Shown here: positions 35,436 through 46,973 of the stretch, piece after piece
Numbering within the stretch: the first letter of the stretch is position 1
Layout: each line of letters begins with the position of its first letter
Assembly: GCF_004362405.1 (NCBI RefSeq)
Contig: NZ_SNXE01000003.1
Location: 1 to 64,000 of the forward strand
Source of the DNA: Roseateles asaccharophilus
GTDB taxonomy: Bacteria > Pseudomonadota > Gammaproteobacteria > Burkholderiales > Burkholderiaceae_C
Reading direction: 5' to 3'
DNA: 64,000 bases
Position numbers and translations under genes: made by a program
The notes under the pieces: model-generated
The model's database searches: none
Told to the model about the DNA's origin: nothing
Seen by the model: only the letters and a program-made list of their open reading frames with translations

Positions 35436-36745
35436 AGCGACTCCCTCCGCTTGATTTCCTTCTCGATCTCCTCCTGGGTCTGGTCCCACTGACGCTTGAA
35501 CTCACGCCGGGTCAGCTCGAAGAGGCCCAGACTCACCAGCAGCAGCAGGCCCGAGCCCAGCCAGGCATCCACGCCATGGGCATTGAGCGTGGCGCCCATG
35601 AAGACCAGCTGCGGGCCCAGGGCCTCGTTGAGCTGCAGGTGGTAGATCATCTCGATCATGGCCGAGCCGCCCACCAGCATGGCGGCGGCCGCCCCGCCCA
35701 GGGCCAGATAGGCCGTCCAGAGCTGGCGCAGCTTGCCGAAGGCCGCCACGCGCAGATTCATCATGATCAGGGCCGCAAAGCCACCGGGCGCATACATCAC
35801 CATAAAGAGGAAGATCAGGCCCAGATAGAGCAGCCAGGCCTTGGTCAGCTCGGACAGCAGCACCCCGGCCAGCACCATCAGCACCGCGCCGATGATGGGC
35901 CCGAAGAAGAAGGTGGCGCCCCCCAGGAAGGTGAAGAGCAGGTAGCTGCCCGAGCGCACCGCGCCCACCACCTCGGCCGTGACGATCTCGAAGTTGATGG
36001 CCCCCAGACCGCCCGCCACACCGGCGAAGAAGCCCGAGATCATGAAGGCCAGATAGCGCACCCACTGGGTGCTGTAGCCGATGAACTCCACGCGCTCCGG
36101 GTTGTCGCGCACCGCATTGAGCATGCGCCCCAGGGGCGTGCGCGTCAGCGCGAACAGGGCCGCGGTGCAGATGAAACAGTAGATTGCGATCAGGTAATAG
36201 ACCTGGATCTGCGGGCCGAAGCTGATGCCCATCACCGGCTTGCCCACCACGCGGTTGGCCGAGATGCCGCCCTCCCCGCCGAAGAACTCCGGCAGCATCA
36301 GGCTCATGGACCAGATCAGCTCGCCAATGCCCAGGGTGATCATCGCGAAGGGCGTGCCCGCCTTCTTGGTGGACACATAGCCGAACAGGGCCGCGAAGAA
36401 AAGCCCGGCCAGGCCGCCCACCAGGGGCACCAGGCTCACCGGCAGGCTGAGCTGGCCGGCCGACACCTGGTTGAGCGTATGGATGGCCAGAAAGGAGCCC
36501 AGGCCGCTGTAGACCGCGTGGCCAAAGCTCAGCATGCCCCCCTGGCCCAGCAGCACGTTGTAGGCCAGGCAGGCGATGATGGCGATGCCCATCTGGCTCA
36601 GCATGGTCTGCGAGAGCGAGCTGGTCCAGATCAGCGGGGCCACGGCCAGCGCCAGGGCAAAGAGGCCCCAGACCAACCAGCGGCCGACGTTGTAGGGCTT
36701 GAAGTGGTAATGGGTCTTGGAAACGCTGCGACTCATCTCATTCAT
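35432..36745 (-). CDS. livM: Branched-chain amino acid type ABC transporter permease LivM
   Basis: This permease of up to 437 residues has about ten hydrophobic segments and the LivM pattern GQGGMLSFGHAVYSGLGSF near residue 67. The C terminus extends beyond the usual domain with extra transmembrane segments and a charged tail (about residues 330-437), longer than E. coli LivM. ATG at 36745 or 36736 are both possible; each overlaps or abuts livH. Confidence 0.9.
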   Translation of the reverse strand: MNEMSRSVSKTHYHFKPYNVGRWLVWGLFALALAVAPLIWTSSLSQTMLSQMGIAIIACLAYNVLLGQGGMLSFGHAVYSGLGSFLAIHTLNQVSAGQLSLPVSLVPLVGGLAGLFFAALFGYVSTKKAGTPFAMITLGIGELIWSMSLMLPEFFGGEGGISANRVVGKPVMGISFGPQIQVYYLIAIYCFICTAALFALTRTPLGRMLNAVRDNPERVEFIGYSTQWVRYLAFMISGFFAGVAGGLGAINFEIVTAEVVGAVRSGSYLLFTFLGGATFFFGPIIGAVLMVLAGVLLSELTKAWLLYLGLIFLFMVMYAPGGFAALIMMNLRVAAFGKLRQLWTAYLALGGAAAAMLVGGSAMIEMIYHLQLNEALGPQLVFMGATLNAHGVDAWLGSGLLLLVSLGLFELTRREFKRQWDQTQEEIEKEIKRRESL

Positions 36746-37739
36746 CCCGCGTGCCCAGCAGGCCCTTGGGCCGGAAGATCAGGATCAGCACCATCAGCAG
36801 ATAGGGCAGGATGGGCGCCACCTGGGCCAGGGTCAGTTTCAGCAGGGGGTAGCCGAAGGTGTCGGGGCCCAGCTTGAAGAGGCTGGCCAGGGAACTGTCC
36901 ACGGTCAGCGGCAGGGTCTGCAGCAGGCCGATCAGGATGGAGCCCACAAAGGCGCCGGCCAGGGAACCCACACCGCCCACCACCACCACCACGAAGATGA
37001 TGGAGCCCACGATGGTGGCCATGGCCGGCTCGGTGACGAAGGTGATGCCGCCGATCACCCCGGCCAGGGCCGCCAGCGCGCAGCCACTGCCAAAGACCAG
37101 CATGAAGACCCGCGGCACGTTGTGGCCCAGGGCCTCCACCATCTCCGGGTGGGTCAGTGCGGCCTGAATCACCAGGCCGATGCGGGTGCGGGTGAGCATC
37201 AGCCACAGGGCCAGCAGCATGGCCAGGGCCACCAGCATCACGAAGGCACGGGTGAGCGGGAACTTGGAGCACAGGGCCGCGCTGCACAGCGCCGGTGCGG
37301 CCTCGCCCAGCACCAGGCTCAGGCCGCTGCTCGGGCTCTGAATGATGGTGAAGGCCGCGCCCTGCAGGGCGGCCGGCGGGTTGAAGGGCACGGCCACACG
37401 CCCCCAGATCAGCTGCACCAACTCCAGGATCACATAGGACAGGCCGAAGGTGATGAGCAGCTCCGGCACATGGCCGAAGCGATGCACCCGGCGCAGCACG
37501 CTGCGCTCGAACAGCGCACCCAGCAGGCCCACCGCCACCGGCGCCAGCAGCAGGGCCGGCCAGAAGCCCAGCCAGCCGCTGAAGGTGTAGGCGATGTAGG
37601 CGCCCAGCATATAGAAGCTGGCGTGGGCGAAGTTCAGCACGCCCATCATGCTGAAGATCAGCGTGAGGCCGGAGCTGAGCATGAACAGCAGCAGTCCGGA
37701 GGACAGGCCGTTGAGCAGGTTGATGAGGATCTGGTCCAA
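36738..37739 (-). CDS. livH: Branched-chain amino acid type ABC transporter permease LivH
   Basis: This 333-residue permease has about eight hydrophobic segments and the LivH signature GLTLIFSMMGVLNFAHASFY near residue 24. It forms the channel with LivM. A 143-bp gap with a hairpin separates it from the binding-protein gene upstream, common where the binding protein must be made in excess. Confidence 0.92.
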   Translation of the reverse strand: MDQILINLLNGLSSGLLLFMLSSGLTLIFSMMGVLNFAHASFYMLGAYIAYTFSGWLGFWPALLLAPVAVGLLGALFERSVLRRVHRFGHVPELLITFGLSYVILELVQLIWGRVAVPFNPPAALQGAAFTIIQSPSSGLSLVLGEAAPALCSAALCSKFPLTRAFVMLVALAMLLALWLMLTRTRIGLVIQAALTHPEMVEALGHNVPRVFMLVFGSGCALAALAGVIGGITFVTEPAMATIVGSIIFVVVVVGGVGSLAGAFVGSILIGLLQTLPLTVDSSLASLFKLGPDTFGYPLLKLTLAQVAPILPYLLMVLILIFRPKGLLGTRDE

Positions 37740-37828
37740 GGTATGAGCCCGTGGTCATGGAGCCGTGAAAGCCCGGCGCGGCCCTGCCGCAGCGGGGGCC
37801 GCCCGAGACGGCGGCGCGCATCATGCCC

Positions 37829-37854
37829 CATCCGGCATCGTCAAGGGCCGGATG
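37829..37854 (-). terminator. Hairpin between livK and livH
   Basis: Arms CATCCGGC (37829-37836) and GCCGGATG (37847-37854) with a 10-nt loop follow the livK stop. There is no T-tract. It may stabilise the livK message or partly terminate, raising binding protein over permease; this role is inferred. Confidence 0.5.
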
Positions 37855-37882
37855 AGGGTCAGGACTTGCGCGCGCCGCCGGC

Positions 37883-39127
37883 TCAGCCCGGCCGCTTCAT
37901 CTGGCAGGAAGTCGGCGTGCTGGACACATAGGGCTCGAAGGTGCGCACCGGCACGAAGGTCATGCCGGTCTTCTCAGCGCTGTAGCTGTTCTTGGCGTCG
38001 GTCTTCTGCCAGACCGAGAGGTAGAGAGTCTGCTGCAGCTGGTGGTCGGTCTTGCGCATCTCGACCTCGCCATTGAAGCTCTTGCTCTTGAGCCCTTCCA
38101 GCGCCGCCGCCACCTTGACCGGATCGGTGCTCTTGGCCTTGGCCATGGCCTCACCCAGCAGGGTGTAGATGTGGATGACGCTGCCGGTGAAGAAGTCGGC
38201 GTCGAACTTCTTCTGGAACTCCTCCTGCCACTTCTGCATCTGCCCACCCATGTTGTAGTGGTTGTAGGCGATCTGGTAGACGCGGCCGGCCGAGCCCTGC
38301 CCCAGGGCGGTGGGCGTGCCGGTGACGCCCGCGTAGTAGGTGAAGAAGCGGCCGGTGTAGCCCGCCTCGTTGGCGGCCTTGATCAGCAGGGCCAGGTCCG
38401 AGCCCCAGTTGCCGGTGATCACGCTGTCGGCGCCGCTGGCCTTGATCTTGGCCACATAGGGTGCAAAGTCGCGGACCTGGGCCAGGGGATGCAAATCCTC
38501 GCCCACGATCTGGATGTCGGGGCGCTTGCGGCCCAGGGTTTCCTTGGCGTACTTGGCCACCTGGTGGCCGTGGGCATAGTTCTGGTTGAGCAGGTAGATC
38601 TTCTTGATGTCCGGCTGGTCCTTGATGAAGCTGGTCAGGGCTTCCATCTTCATCGAGGTGTCCGCATCCATGCGGAAGTGCCAGTAGCTGCACTTGCTGT
38701 TGGTCAGATCGGGGTCCACGGCCGAATGGTTGAGGTAGACCACCTCCTTGCCGGGGTTGCGCTCGTTGTGCTTGTTCACCGCATCCACGATGGCCAGGGC
38801 CGCGCCCGAGCCATTGCCCTGGGTCACATAGCGCACGCCCTGGTCGATGGCGGACTTGAGCGCGTTCAGGCTCTCGGCCGGGCTGAGCTTGTTGTCGATG
38901 GGAATGATCTCGAACTTCACGCCCGCCGGGTTGGAGGCGTTGAACTTCTCGGCGAAGAACTGGAAGCTCTTCACCTGGTTCTGCCCCACCGGGGCCATCA
39001 GGCCAGAGAGCGGATCGATCCAGGCGATCTTCACCGTCTCACCCTTTTGCGCCAGGACCGGTAGCGCGGCGGCGATGAGGCTGGCCGCCACGGTCGCCTT
39101 CAGGACATGCTTGCAGCTGCTGTACAT
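37883..39127 (-). CDS. livK: ABC transporter substrate-binding protein, LivK type
   Basis: This 414-residue periplasmic binding protein has a signal peptide (residues 1-26, ending PVLAQ) and the family opening VKIAWIDPLSGLMAPVGQNQ. AAGGAG lies just before the ATG. It heads the transporter part of the operon, after the ligase gene. The ligand may not be an amino acid: the neighbouring acyl-CoA ligase and aromatic-acid genes make an aromatic or aliphatic carboxylate plausible (inference). Confidence 0.88.
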   Translation of the reverse strand: MYSSCKHVLKATVAASLIAAALPVLAQKGETVKIAWIDPLSGLMAPVGQNQVKSFQFFAEKFNASNPAGVKFEIIPIDNKLSPAESLNALKSAIDQGVRYVTQGNGSGAALAIVDAVNKHNERNPGKEVVYLNHSAVDPDLTNSKCSYWHFRMDADTSMKMEALTSFIKDQPDIKKIYLLNQNYAHGHQVAKYAKETLGRKRPDIQIVGEDLHPLAQVRDFAPYVAKIKASGADSVITGNWGSDLALLIKAANEAGYTGRFFTYYAGVTGTPTALGQGSAGRVYQIAYNHYNMGGQMQKWQEEFQKKFDADFFTGSVIHIYTLLGEAMAKAKSTDPVKVAAALEGLKSKSFNGEVEMRKTDHQLQQTLYLSVWQKTDAKNSYSAEKTGMTFVPVRTFEPYVSSTPTSCQMKRPG

Positions 39128-39200
39128 CGTTGTCTCCTTTTGTGGTTGGCAAGGCGATTCAAGCTTATGCAGCCGCGGCCGCGCGGCGGCCACGGGGATT

Positions 39201-39226
39201 GCCCTGGGGCGGGATGCCCCCAGGGC
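39201..39226 (-). terminator. GC hairpin between the ligase gene and livK
   Basis: Arms GCCCTGGGG (39201-39209) and CCCCAGGGC (39218-39226) begin 1 nt after the ligase stop codon. The lack of T-tract means it is a weak or factor-dependent terminator, or a transcript-stabilising element, within the operon. Confidence 0.5.
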
Positions 39227-39227
39227 C

Positions 39228-40877
<1,650 letters not shown>

Positions 40878-41104
40878 CGGCAGTCTCCTGTGTTCTCTGT
40901 CACAGGGTCTGAGCGCCCCGTGTTCGGACCAGTTTAATCCTGGCTTTGCGCCCCTGAGAGTCACCCTCGTTACACAGCCCAGCCCGCATGCCTCAGGGTA
41001 TTCACTGCCGCGGGGCTGGCCCCAAGTCCCTTGGCCACAGGGGCTGGCGCGGGCTGGCTACACTGGAAACCACAGAGCCAAGGCCTCGGCAACTCCAGCC
41101 CATC

Positions 41105-41521
41105 ATGAGCACCCCCAAGCCCCCTCACGACTACCCGGTCCAGAAAAGCGACGAGCAATGGCGCCAGGAGCTGGACCCGCTGCAGTACCAGGTGACGCGC
41201 CATGCCGCCACCGAGCGCGCCTTCACCGGCAAGTACTGGGACCACTGGGAGGCCGGCCACTACCACTGCGTGGGCTGCGGCACCCCCCTGTTTGAATCCG
41301 CCACCAAGTTCGATGCCGGCTGCGGCTGGCCCAGCTACTGGGAGCCGGTCAATGCCGAGCTGATCGAGCGGGTGGTGGACCACAGCCATGGCATGGTGCG
41401 CGTCGAGGTGCGCTGCAACAACTGCGGCTCCCACCTGGGCCATGTCTTCCCCGACGGCCCCGAGCCCACCGGCGAGCGCTTCTGCATCAATTCTGCCGCG
41501 ATAGACTTCGCGCCTGAATAG
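41105..41521 (+). CDS. msrB: Peptide methionine-R-sulfoxide reductase MsrB
   Basis: This 138-residue enzyme reduces methionine-R-sulfoxide in proteins. It shows the catalytic Cys127 in [19 protein letters not shown], and two zinc CxxC pairs (CVGCG and CNNCG). There is no signal peptide, so it is cytoplasmic. It is the first of a plus-strand group with septation protein A, bolA and a parvulin gene. Confidence 0.95.
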   Translation: MSTPKPPHDYPVQKSDEQWRQELDPLQYQVTRHAATERAFTGKYWDHWEAGHYHCVGCGTPLFESATKFDAGCGWPSYWEPVNAELIERVVDHSHGMVRVEVRCNNCGSHLGHVFPDGPEPTGERFCINSAAIDFAPE

Positions 41522-41615
41522 ACACCCCCTACCGGCGACGCCAGCCCTCGAAAGGGGCTGCGCCGGCCGCCCGGCAGCGCCGGATCGGCGGCCACTGCTC
41601 GGGAATGCATCCCCT

Positions 41616-42254
41616 ATGAAACTCCTGCTCGACTTCCTGCCGCTGATCCTGTTCTTCGGCACCTTCAAATACGCCGAAGGCCATGCCGAGGCCGCTGCGG
41701 CCTTTGCCACCCAGCATTTTGGCTTTCTGGTCTCGGGCGGCCAGGTCGGCCCGCAGGAGGCCCCGGTCCTGCTGGCCACGGTGGTGGTGATGGTCGCCAC
41801 CTTGCTGCAGGCCCTGCTGCTCAAGCTGCGCGGCCAGAAGATCGATCTGATGCTCTGGATCAGCCTGGCCCTGGTCGTGGTGCTGGGCGGCGCCACCATC
41901 TGGTTCCACAGCGAGACCTTCATCAAGTGGAAGCCCACCGGCCTGTACTGGGCCATGGCCCTGGTCTTCTTCGTCAGCCAGCGCTTCTTCAACAAGAACC
42001 TGATCCAGGCCATGCTGGGCAAGGAGCTGCAGCTGCCCGCGCCGGTGTGGCGCCGGCTGAACTGGGCCTGGGTGGCCTTCTTCGCCGTGATGGGCGTGCT
42101 CAATCTCTATGTGGCCTATCACTTCAGCACCTCCAGCTGGGCCAACTTCAAGGTCTTTGGCACCACCGGCCTGATGCTGATCTTCACCCTGATTCAGGGC
42201 CTGTACCTGAGCAAATACCTCGGTGATGAGGTGAAAGAGGATGCCAAGCCATGA
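41616..42254 (+). CDS. yciB: Septation protein A (YciB/IspZ family), inner membrane
   Basis: This 212-residue protein has about five transmembrane segments and the family start KLLLDFLPLILFFGTFKYAE. Family members are inner-membrane proteins linked to cell envelope synthesis and division. The stop overlaps the bolA start by 4 bp (ATGA). The length exceeds the typical 180 residues slightly because of an N-terminal region around residues 20-50. Confidence 0.92.
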   Translation: MKLLLDFLPLILFFGTFKYAEGHAEAAAAFATQHFGFLVSGGQVGPQEAPVLLATVVVMVATLLQALLLKLRGQKIDLMLWISLALVVVLGGATIWFHSETFIKWKPTGLYWAMALVFFVSQRFFNKNLIQAMLGKELQLPAPVWRRLNWAWVAFFAVMGVLNLYVAYHFSTSSWANFKVFGTTGLMLIFTLIQGLYLSKYLGDEVKEDAKP

Positions 42255-42514
42255 GCCTGCTGGCTGAAATCGAAACCCTGCTGCGCGACCGGCTGGCGCC
42301 CAGCGAACTGGTGCTGCGCGACGACAGCGCCCAGCATGCCGGCCATGCCGGTGCCCGCGAAGGCGGCCACTACCATGCGTTCATCGTCAGCGAGCGCTTC
42401 CGGAATCTCCCGCGGGTGGCGCGACACCGGCTCGTATATGATGCCCTCGCCGAGCTGATGAAGCGCGGCATCCATGCGCTGGCGATCGACGCCCGCACAC
42501 CGGAGGAGCGCTGA
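42251..42514 (+). CDS. BolA family protein
   Basis: This 87-residue small protein has the BolA class pattern GGHYHAFIVSERF (about residues 38-50) followed by RHRLVYDALAELMKRGIHAL. BolA proteins partner with monothiol glutaredoxins in iron-sulfur handling and affect morphology. It is translationally coupled to yciB. The exact subfamily (BolA or IbaG) is uncertain. Confidence 0.88.
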   Translation: MSLLAEIETLLRDRLAPSELVLRDDSAQHAGHAGAREGGHYHAFIVSERFRNLPRVARHRLVYDALAELMKRGIHALAIDARTPEER

Positions 42515-42574
42515 CCGCGCCCCGCCACATCGCGCCCCCCGGCGCATTTTTCATTCTTAGCCGCTCATATTTCC

Positions 42575-43375
42575 ATGAAGAAGTTTGTGCTCGCCGCGTC
42601 CTTCGCGGCCCTGTCCGCTGCGTTCCTGCCCGTGACGGCCAGCGCGCAAAACGTGGCCATCGTCAATGGCAAGCCCGTGCCCAAGGCCCGGGTGGAGCTG
42701 CTGGTGGGCCAGGTCACCAAGAACGGCCAGCCGCGCTCGCCGGAACTGGAGGCCCAGGTCCGTGACGAGGTCGTGCTGCGCGAGATCTTCATGCAGGAAG
42801 CCGAGAAGCGCGGCATTCCCGCCAGCGCCGACTACCGGGCTCAGATGGAACTGGCCCGCCAGAGCATCATGATCCGTGAGCTCTTCGCCGACTACGCCAA
42901 GAAGAACCCCGTCACCGACGCCGAAGCCCAGGCCGAGTACGACAAGTTCAAGGCCCAGAACAGCGGCACCGAGTACCGCGCCCGCCACATCCTGGTGGAG
43001 AAGGAAGACGAGGCCAAGGCCCTGATCAAGCAGCTCAACGGCGGCGCCAAGTTCGAAGACCTGGCCGCCAAGAACTCCAAGGATCCCGGCTCAGCCGCCA
43101 ACGGTGGTGATCTGGACTTCGCCAACCCCGGCAACTTCGTGCCCGAGTTCAGCAAGGCCATGACCTCGCTGAAGAAGGGTGAGATCACCCAGGAGCCGGT
43201 GAAGAGCCAGTTCGGCTTCCACATCATCAAGCTGGAAGACACCCGCGAGGCCCAGTTCCCGGCCTTTGACGACGTCAAGCCGCAGATCATGCAGCGCCTG
43301 AGCCAGCAGAAGCTGGCCAACTTCCAGCAGGAACTGCGCAGCAAGGCCAAGACGGACCACAAGTTCGCCAACTGA
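42575..43375 (+). CDS. Periplasmic peptidyl-prolyl cis-trans isomerase, parvulin type
   Basis: This 266-residue protein has a signal peptide (residues 1-25, ending ASAQ), an N-terminal SurA-like helical part, and a rotamase domain (about residues 130-225) with YRARHILVEKEDEAKALIKQ, GGDLDF and SQFGFHIIKL. It should aid folding of exported proteins. It lies after bolA, a common betaproteobacterial order. A clear terminator follows. Confidence 0.92.
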   Translation: MKKFVLAASFAALSAAFLPVTASAQNVAIVNGKPVPKARVELLVGQVTKNGQPRSPELEAQVRDEVVLREIFMQEAEKRGIPASADYRAQMELARQSIMIRELFADYAKKNPVTDAEAQAEYDKFKAQNSGTEYRARHILVEKEDEAKALIKQLNGGAKFEDLAAKNSKDPGSAANGGDLDFANPGNFVPEFSKAMTSLKKGEITQEPVKSQFGFHIIKLEDTREAQFPAFDDVKPQIMQRLSQQKLANFQQELRSKAKTDHKFAN

Positions 43376-43399
43376 GCCTGAGCCGGCAACAGCGCTGAC

Positions 43400-43441
43400 A
43401 GACCCGCGATCCGCCCCCTGAAGGGCGCCGCGGGTCTTTTC
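43400..43441 (+). terminator. Rho-independent terminator after the parvulin gene
   Basis: Arms AGACCCGCG (43400-43408) and CGCGGGTCT (43429-43437), with a small internal GC pairing in the loop, are followed by TTTTCTC. It ends the msrB-yciB-bolA-parvulin transcript. Confidence 0.82.
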
Positions 43442-43459
43442 TCATCGGCCCCATCTCCC

Positions 43460-44038
43460 ATGCCCGCCTCACGCTACGCCCGACGCATCCTGCCCCACCC
43501 CGACACCCTGTCCCAGACCAAGGGGCTGCGCTGGCTGGGCAACTACCTGGCGCCTCGCCCCTGGCTGTGGGTGGCGCATCGGCGCCGCGTGGCCATGGGT
43601 GTGGCGGTCGGCTTGGCCGTGGGCGTGATTCCCCTGCCGACCCAGATGGTGGTGGCGGCCATTGCCGCGATTGCCTGCCGAGCCAATGTGGCAGCCGCCG
43701 TGGCGGCCACCTGGCTGACCAATCCCTTCACCTTGGTGCCCATCTGGAGCCTGGCGATCGCCCTGGGCCGCATGGCCTCGGGCCACCATGGCCCGGTGGC
43801 CACGCCGGAGATGCTGGACATCGACTGGAGCGCCCCGCTGAGCTGGGGCACCACCCTGATGGCCTGGATCTCCAATCTGGGTCCCCCGCTGCTGATCGGC
43901 CTGCCCCTGGCGGGCCTGCTGCTGGGCGCCATCGCCTATCTGGTCGTGTATCTGGGCTGGTGGGCCGTGATACGGGGTGAACGTCGGCGCCGCCTCAGGC
44001 AGCGTGCGCGGCAATCGACTCCGGGCTCGAAGTGCTGA
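43460..44038 (+). CDS. DUF2062 membrane protein
   Basis: This 192-residue protein fits DUF2062 by its RRRVAMGVAVGLAVGVIPLP (about residues 35-54), TWLTNPFTLVPIW and two later hydrophobic segments. The role of the family is unknown. It converges on ybbA, overlapping its end by 44 bp. Confidence 0.85.
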   Translation: MPASRYARRILPHPDTLSQTKGLRWLGNYLAPRPWLWVAHRRRVAMGVAVGLAVGVIPLPTQMVVAAIAAIACRANVAAAVAATWLTNPFTLVPIWSLAIALGRMASGHHGPVATPEMLDIDWSAPLSWGTTLMAWISNLGPPLLIGLPLAGLLLGAIAYLVVYLGWWAVIRGERRRRLRQRARQSTPGSKC

Positions 44039-44708
44039 TGGCGACCAGGCGCCCCGCGTCGATGCGCAGCTGGCGCTGACAACGGGCCGCGATGGCGGCA
44101 TCGTGGGTCACCAGCACCAGGGTGGTGCCCGCCTCGCGGTTGAGCTCGAACATCAGCTCCATCACCGCCTGACCGGTCGCAAAGTCCAGACTGCCCGTGG
44201 GCTCGTCGGCCAGCAGCACATCGGGCCGCAGCACAAAGGCACGCGCCAGAGCCACGCGTTGCTGCTCGCCACCCGAGAGCACGCGCGGATAGTGTGACAG
44301 CCGCTGCCCCAGTCCCACACGCTGCAGCATCTGGGTGGCCTGGGCGCGTGCATCGCGATCACCCCGCAGCTCCAGGGGCAGCATCACGTTCTCCAGCGCC
44401 GTGAGGTTGGCCAGCAGCTGAAAGCTCTGGAACACAAAACCCACATGCCGGGCGCGCAGTGCGGCGCGCTGATCCTCGTCCAGCACAAACAAATCCTGGC
44501 CCGCCAGGCGCACCGTGCCGCTGCTGGGTCGATCCAGCCCCGCCAAGAGCGCCAGCAGGGTGCTCTTGCCCGAACCCGAGGCCCCCACGATGGCCACGGA
44601 TTCCCGCGCCGCCAGGGTGAAAGAGATGTCGTGCAGAATCGTCAGCTGCCCGCTGGCGTCCTGCACCTGCTTGTTGACGCCCTGGACTTCAATGATGGCT
44701 TGGGACAT
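43995..44708 (-). CDS. ABC transporter ATPase, YbbA/LolD-like
   Basis: This 237-residue ABC ATPase has Walker A (GASGSGKST), signature [15 protein letters not shown] and Walker B ([10 protein letters not shown]), of the MacB/LolD/YbbA class that extracts lipids or proteins from the inner membrane. In many bacteria ybbA is divergent from tesA, as here with only 22 bp between. The usual permease YbbP is not adjacent, so the partner is unknown. Confidence 0.88.
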   Translation of the reverse strand: MSQAIIEVQGVNKQVQDASGQLTILHDISFTLAARESVAIVGASGSGKSTLLALLAGLDRPSSGTVRLAGQDLFVLDEDQRAALRARHVGFVFQSFQLLANLTALENVMLPLELRGDRDARAQATQMLQRVGLGQRLSHYPRVLSGGEQQRVALARAFVLRPDVLLADEPTGSLDFATGQAVMELMFELNREAGTTLVLVTHDAAIAARCQRQLRIDAGRLVAISTSSPESIAAHAA

Positions 44709-44730
44709 GACTGCGACGGACTCTGTGAAG

Positions 44731-45387
44731 ATGAAGATGAAGCGACGGCACTGGATGCGGGACTGTAGCCTGCTGGCCCTGATGCCGCTGGTGTCGGGTC
44801 TTGCCGCGGCCCAGACGCCACCGGCAGGCCCCAGGCGTCGCGTGCTCATCGTGGGCGACAGCCTCTCGGCCGAGTATGGCATCGAGCGGGGCAGCGGCTG
44901 GGTGGCCCTGCTTCAGAAACGGCTGCAGGGCAACAAGCCGCCCTACGAGGTGATCAATGCCAGCATCAGCGGCGACACCACCGCCGGCGGCCGCTCCCGC
45001 CTGCCCGCCCTGCTGGGTCAGCATCAGCCCAGCCATGTGGTGATCGAGCTGGGCGGCAACGATGCGCTGCGTGGCCTGCCCCTGAGCAGCACGCGCGAGA
45101 ACCTGCAGGCCATGAGCCGCGCCGCCAAAGCCGCCGGTGCACGGGTGCTGCTGGTGGGCATGCAGGTCCCGCCCAACTATGGCAGCGCCTATGCGCGCGA
45201 ATTTGCGAGCCTGTTTGCCGAGGTGGCCCGCAGTGAGAAGACGGGGCTGACGCCCTTTCTGCTCAAGGGCGTGGCCGATCGACCCGATGCCCTGGACTGG
45301 TTCCAGCCCGACCGCATCCACCCCCTGGCCAAGGCCCATCCCCTGATGCTGGAGCAGGTCTGGCAGGGGCTCAAGCCCTTGCTCTGA
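44731..45387 (+). CDS. tesA: SGNH-fold lysophospholipase/thioesterase, TesA-like arylesterase
   Basis: This 218-residue hydrolase has a signal peptide (to about residue 28, ending AAAQ) and the catalytic residues Ser44 in VGDSLSAEYG, GGND, and Asp194/His197 in PDRIHP. TesA-type enzymes hydrolyse acyl thioesters and esters in the periplasm. The start may be 44731, 44737 or 44707; the shorter ones give a normal signal peptide. It is divergent from ybbA. Confidence 0.9.
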   Translation: MKMKRRHWMRDCSLLALMPLVSGLAAAQTPPAGPRRRVLIVGDSLSAEYGIERGSGWVALLQKRLQGNKPPYEVINASISGDTTAGGRSRLPALLGQHQPSHVVIELGGNDALRGLPLSSTRENLQAMSRAAKAAGARVLLVGMQVPPNYGSAYAREFASLFAEVARSEKTGLTPFLLKGVADRPDALDWFQPDRIHPLAKAHPLMLEQVWQGLKPLL

Positions 45388-45399
45388 GCCGCCGGCGGC

Positions 45400-45936
45400 T
45401 CAATCGTCGGCCTGGGGGTCGAGCTCGGGAAAGAGCACCGAGGTGAAGCCGAAACGGCTGAAGTCACGCACCCGCATGGGGTAGAGCCGGCCGTCCAGAT
45501 GGTCACATTCATGCTGCACCACGCGGGCATGAAAGCCCTCGGCCAGGCGGTCTATGGGCTGGCCCTCCAGATCGAAGCCGCGGTAGCGGATGCTGGCATG
45601 GCGGGGCACCACGCCACGCAGGCCCGGCACCGAGAGGCAGCCTTCCCAGCCCTCTTCCAGCAGCTCGGACTGCGGGGTGATCTCCGGGTTGATCAGCACG
45701 GTCATGGGCACGGGAGGCGCCTCCGGATAGCGCTCATTGCGCTCAAAGCCGAAGATCACCAGGCGCAGATCCACACCGATCTGCGGCGCGGCCAGGCCGG
45801 CACCGTTGGCAGCCTTCATGGTGTCCAACATATCGGCCACCAGCTCGCGCAGGGCCGGGCTGCCAAACTCGCGCACCGGCTGGGCCACGCGCAGCAGGCG
45901 CGGGTCGCCCATCTTCAGGATCTCTCGAACCGCCAT
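45400..45936 (-). CDS. def: Peptide deformylase
   Basis: This 178-residue metalloenzyme removes formyl from the N-terminal Met of new proteins. The three family motifs are present: [10 protein letters not shown] (residues 45-54), EGCLSVPG with Cys100, and QHECDHLDG with His142, Glu143 and His146. It is convergent with tesA and not beside fmt, so it may be an additional copy. Confidence 0.95.
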   Translation of the reverse strand: MAVREILKMGDPRLLRVAQPVREFGSPALRELVADMLDTMKAANGAGLAAPQIGVDLRLVIFGFERNERYPEAPPVPMTVLINPEITPQSELLEEGWEGCLSVPGLRGVVPRHASIRYRGFDLEGQPIDRLAEGFHARVVQHECDHLDGRLYPMRVRDFSRFGFTSVLFPELDPQADD

Positions 45937-45995
45937 GGCGGCACCTTCTCTTCTTCGGCTATGGTTGCGGCATTCTAAGGAGGGAGACCAGCCCC

Positions 45996-46958
45996 ATGAG
46001 CCCGTACCTGCAGGATCTGGGCGATGGCGTGTATGCCATCGACACCGGCTTTCAGCGCGACCATTTCGATGCCGCCTATCTGGTCGTCGAGGCCGGCCGC
46101 GCCGCCTTCATCGACACCGGCACCAACCATGCCGTGCCGCGTCTGCTGGGCGCACTCGAGGCCCTGGGGCTGGCGCCGACCGCGGTGGACTGGGTGATCC
46201 CCACCCATGTGCATCTGGATCATGCCGGCGGCGTGGGCCTGCTGATGCAGTCCCTGCCCCAGGCCCGGCTGCTGGTGCATCCGCGCGGCGCCCGCCACCT
46301 GATCGACCCGACGGCGCTCTACCAGGGCGCCCTGGCCGTCTATGGCGATGCCGAGATGCAGCGCTCCTACGGCCAGCTGCTGGGCGTGCCGGCCGAGCGC
46401 GTAGATACCAGCACGGACGGCCAGATCGTCTCGCTGGCCGGTCGCGCGCTGCTGATCGCCGACACCCCCGGCCATGCCCGTCACCACCACTGCATCTGGG
46501 ACGCGCGCAGCCAGGCCTGGTTCACCGGCGATACCTTCGGCCTGTCCTACCGCGAGTTCGACCATGCCGAGCACGGCGCCTGGATCATGCCCACCAGCAC
46601 CCCGGTGCAGTTCGAGCCCGAGGCCCTGCTGGCCTCGATGGAGCGCATGCTGGCCCGCTCGCCGCGGCAGATGTTCCTGACCCACTACGGACGCGTGGGC
46701 GGCAGCGTGGCCGAGGTGCAGCGCCTGGCGGCCCTGCTGCGCACACAGATTGCCGAAATGGTGGCCATCGCCCGCGCCAGCCAGGAACAGGCCGAGCGGC
46801 ATGCGGCGCTCAAGCGCGGGCTGGAGGCGCTCTATCTGCGCGAGCTGGCCCGCCATGGCTGCGCGCTGCCACTGGAGCGCCAGCAAAGCCTGCTGGCCAT
46901 GGATGTGGAGCTCAACGCCCAGGGCCTGGGCGTGTGGCTGGACAAGCAGGCGGGTTAG
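45996..46958 (+). CDS. MBL-fold metallohydrolase
   Basis: This 320-residue hydrolase keeps the full zinc motif [10 protein letters not shown] (His-x-His-x-Asp-His, about residues 69-74), then [10 protein letters not shown] and FTGDTFG. The order resembles glyoxalase II-like and lactonase-type proteins. AGGAGG lies upstream of the ATG. The substrate is unknown. Unlike the MBL protein at 31166, its metal site is intact. Confidence 0.85.
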   Translation: MSPYLQDLGDGVYAIDTGFQRDHFDAAYLVVEAGRAAFIDTGTNHAVPRLLGALEALGLAPTAVDWVIPTHVHLDHAGGVGLLMQSLPQARLLVHPRGARHLIDPTALYQGALAVYGDAEMQRSYGQLLGVPAERVDTSTDGQIVSLAGRALLIADTPGHARHHHCIWDARSQAWFTGDTFGLSYREFDHAEHGAWIMPTSTPVQFEPEALLASMERMLARSPRQMFLTHYGRVGGSVAEVQRLAALLRTQIAEMVAIARASQEQAERHAALKRGLEALYLRELARHGCALPLERQQSLLAMDVELNAQGLGVWLDKQAG

Positions 46959-46973
46959 GCCCGCCGAGCCGAC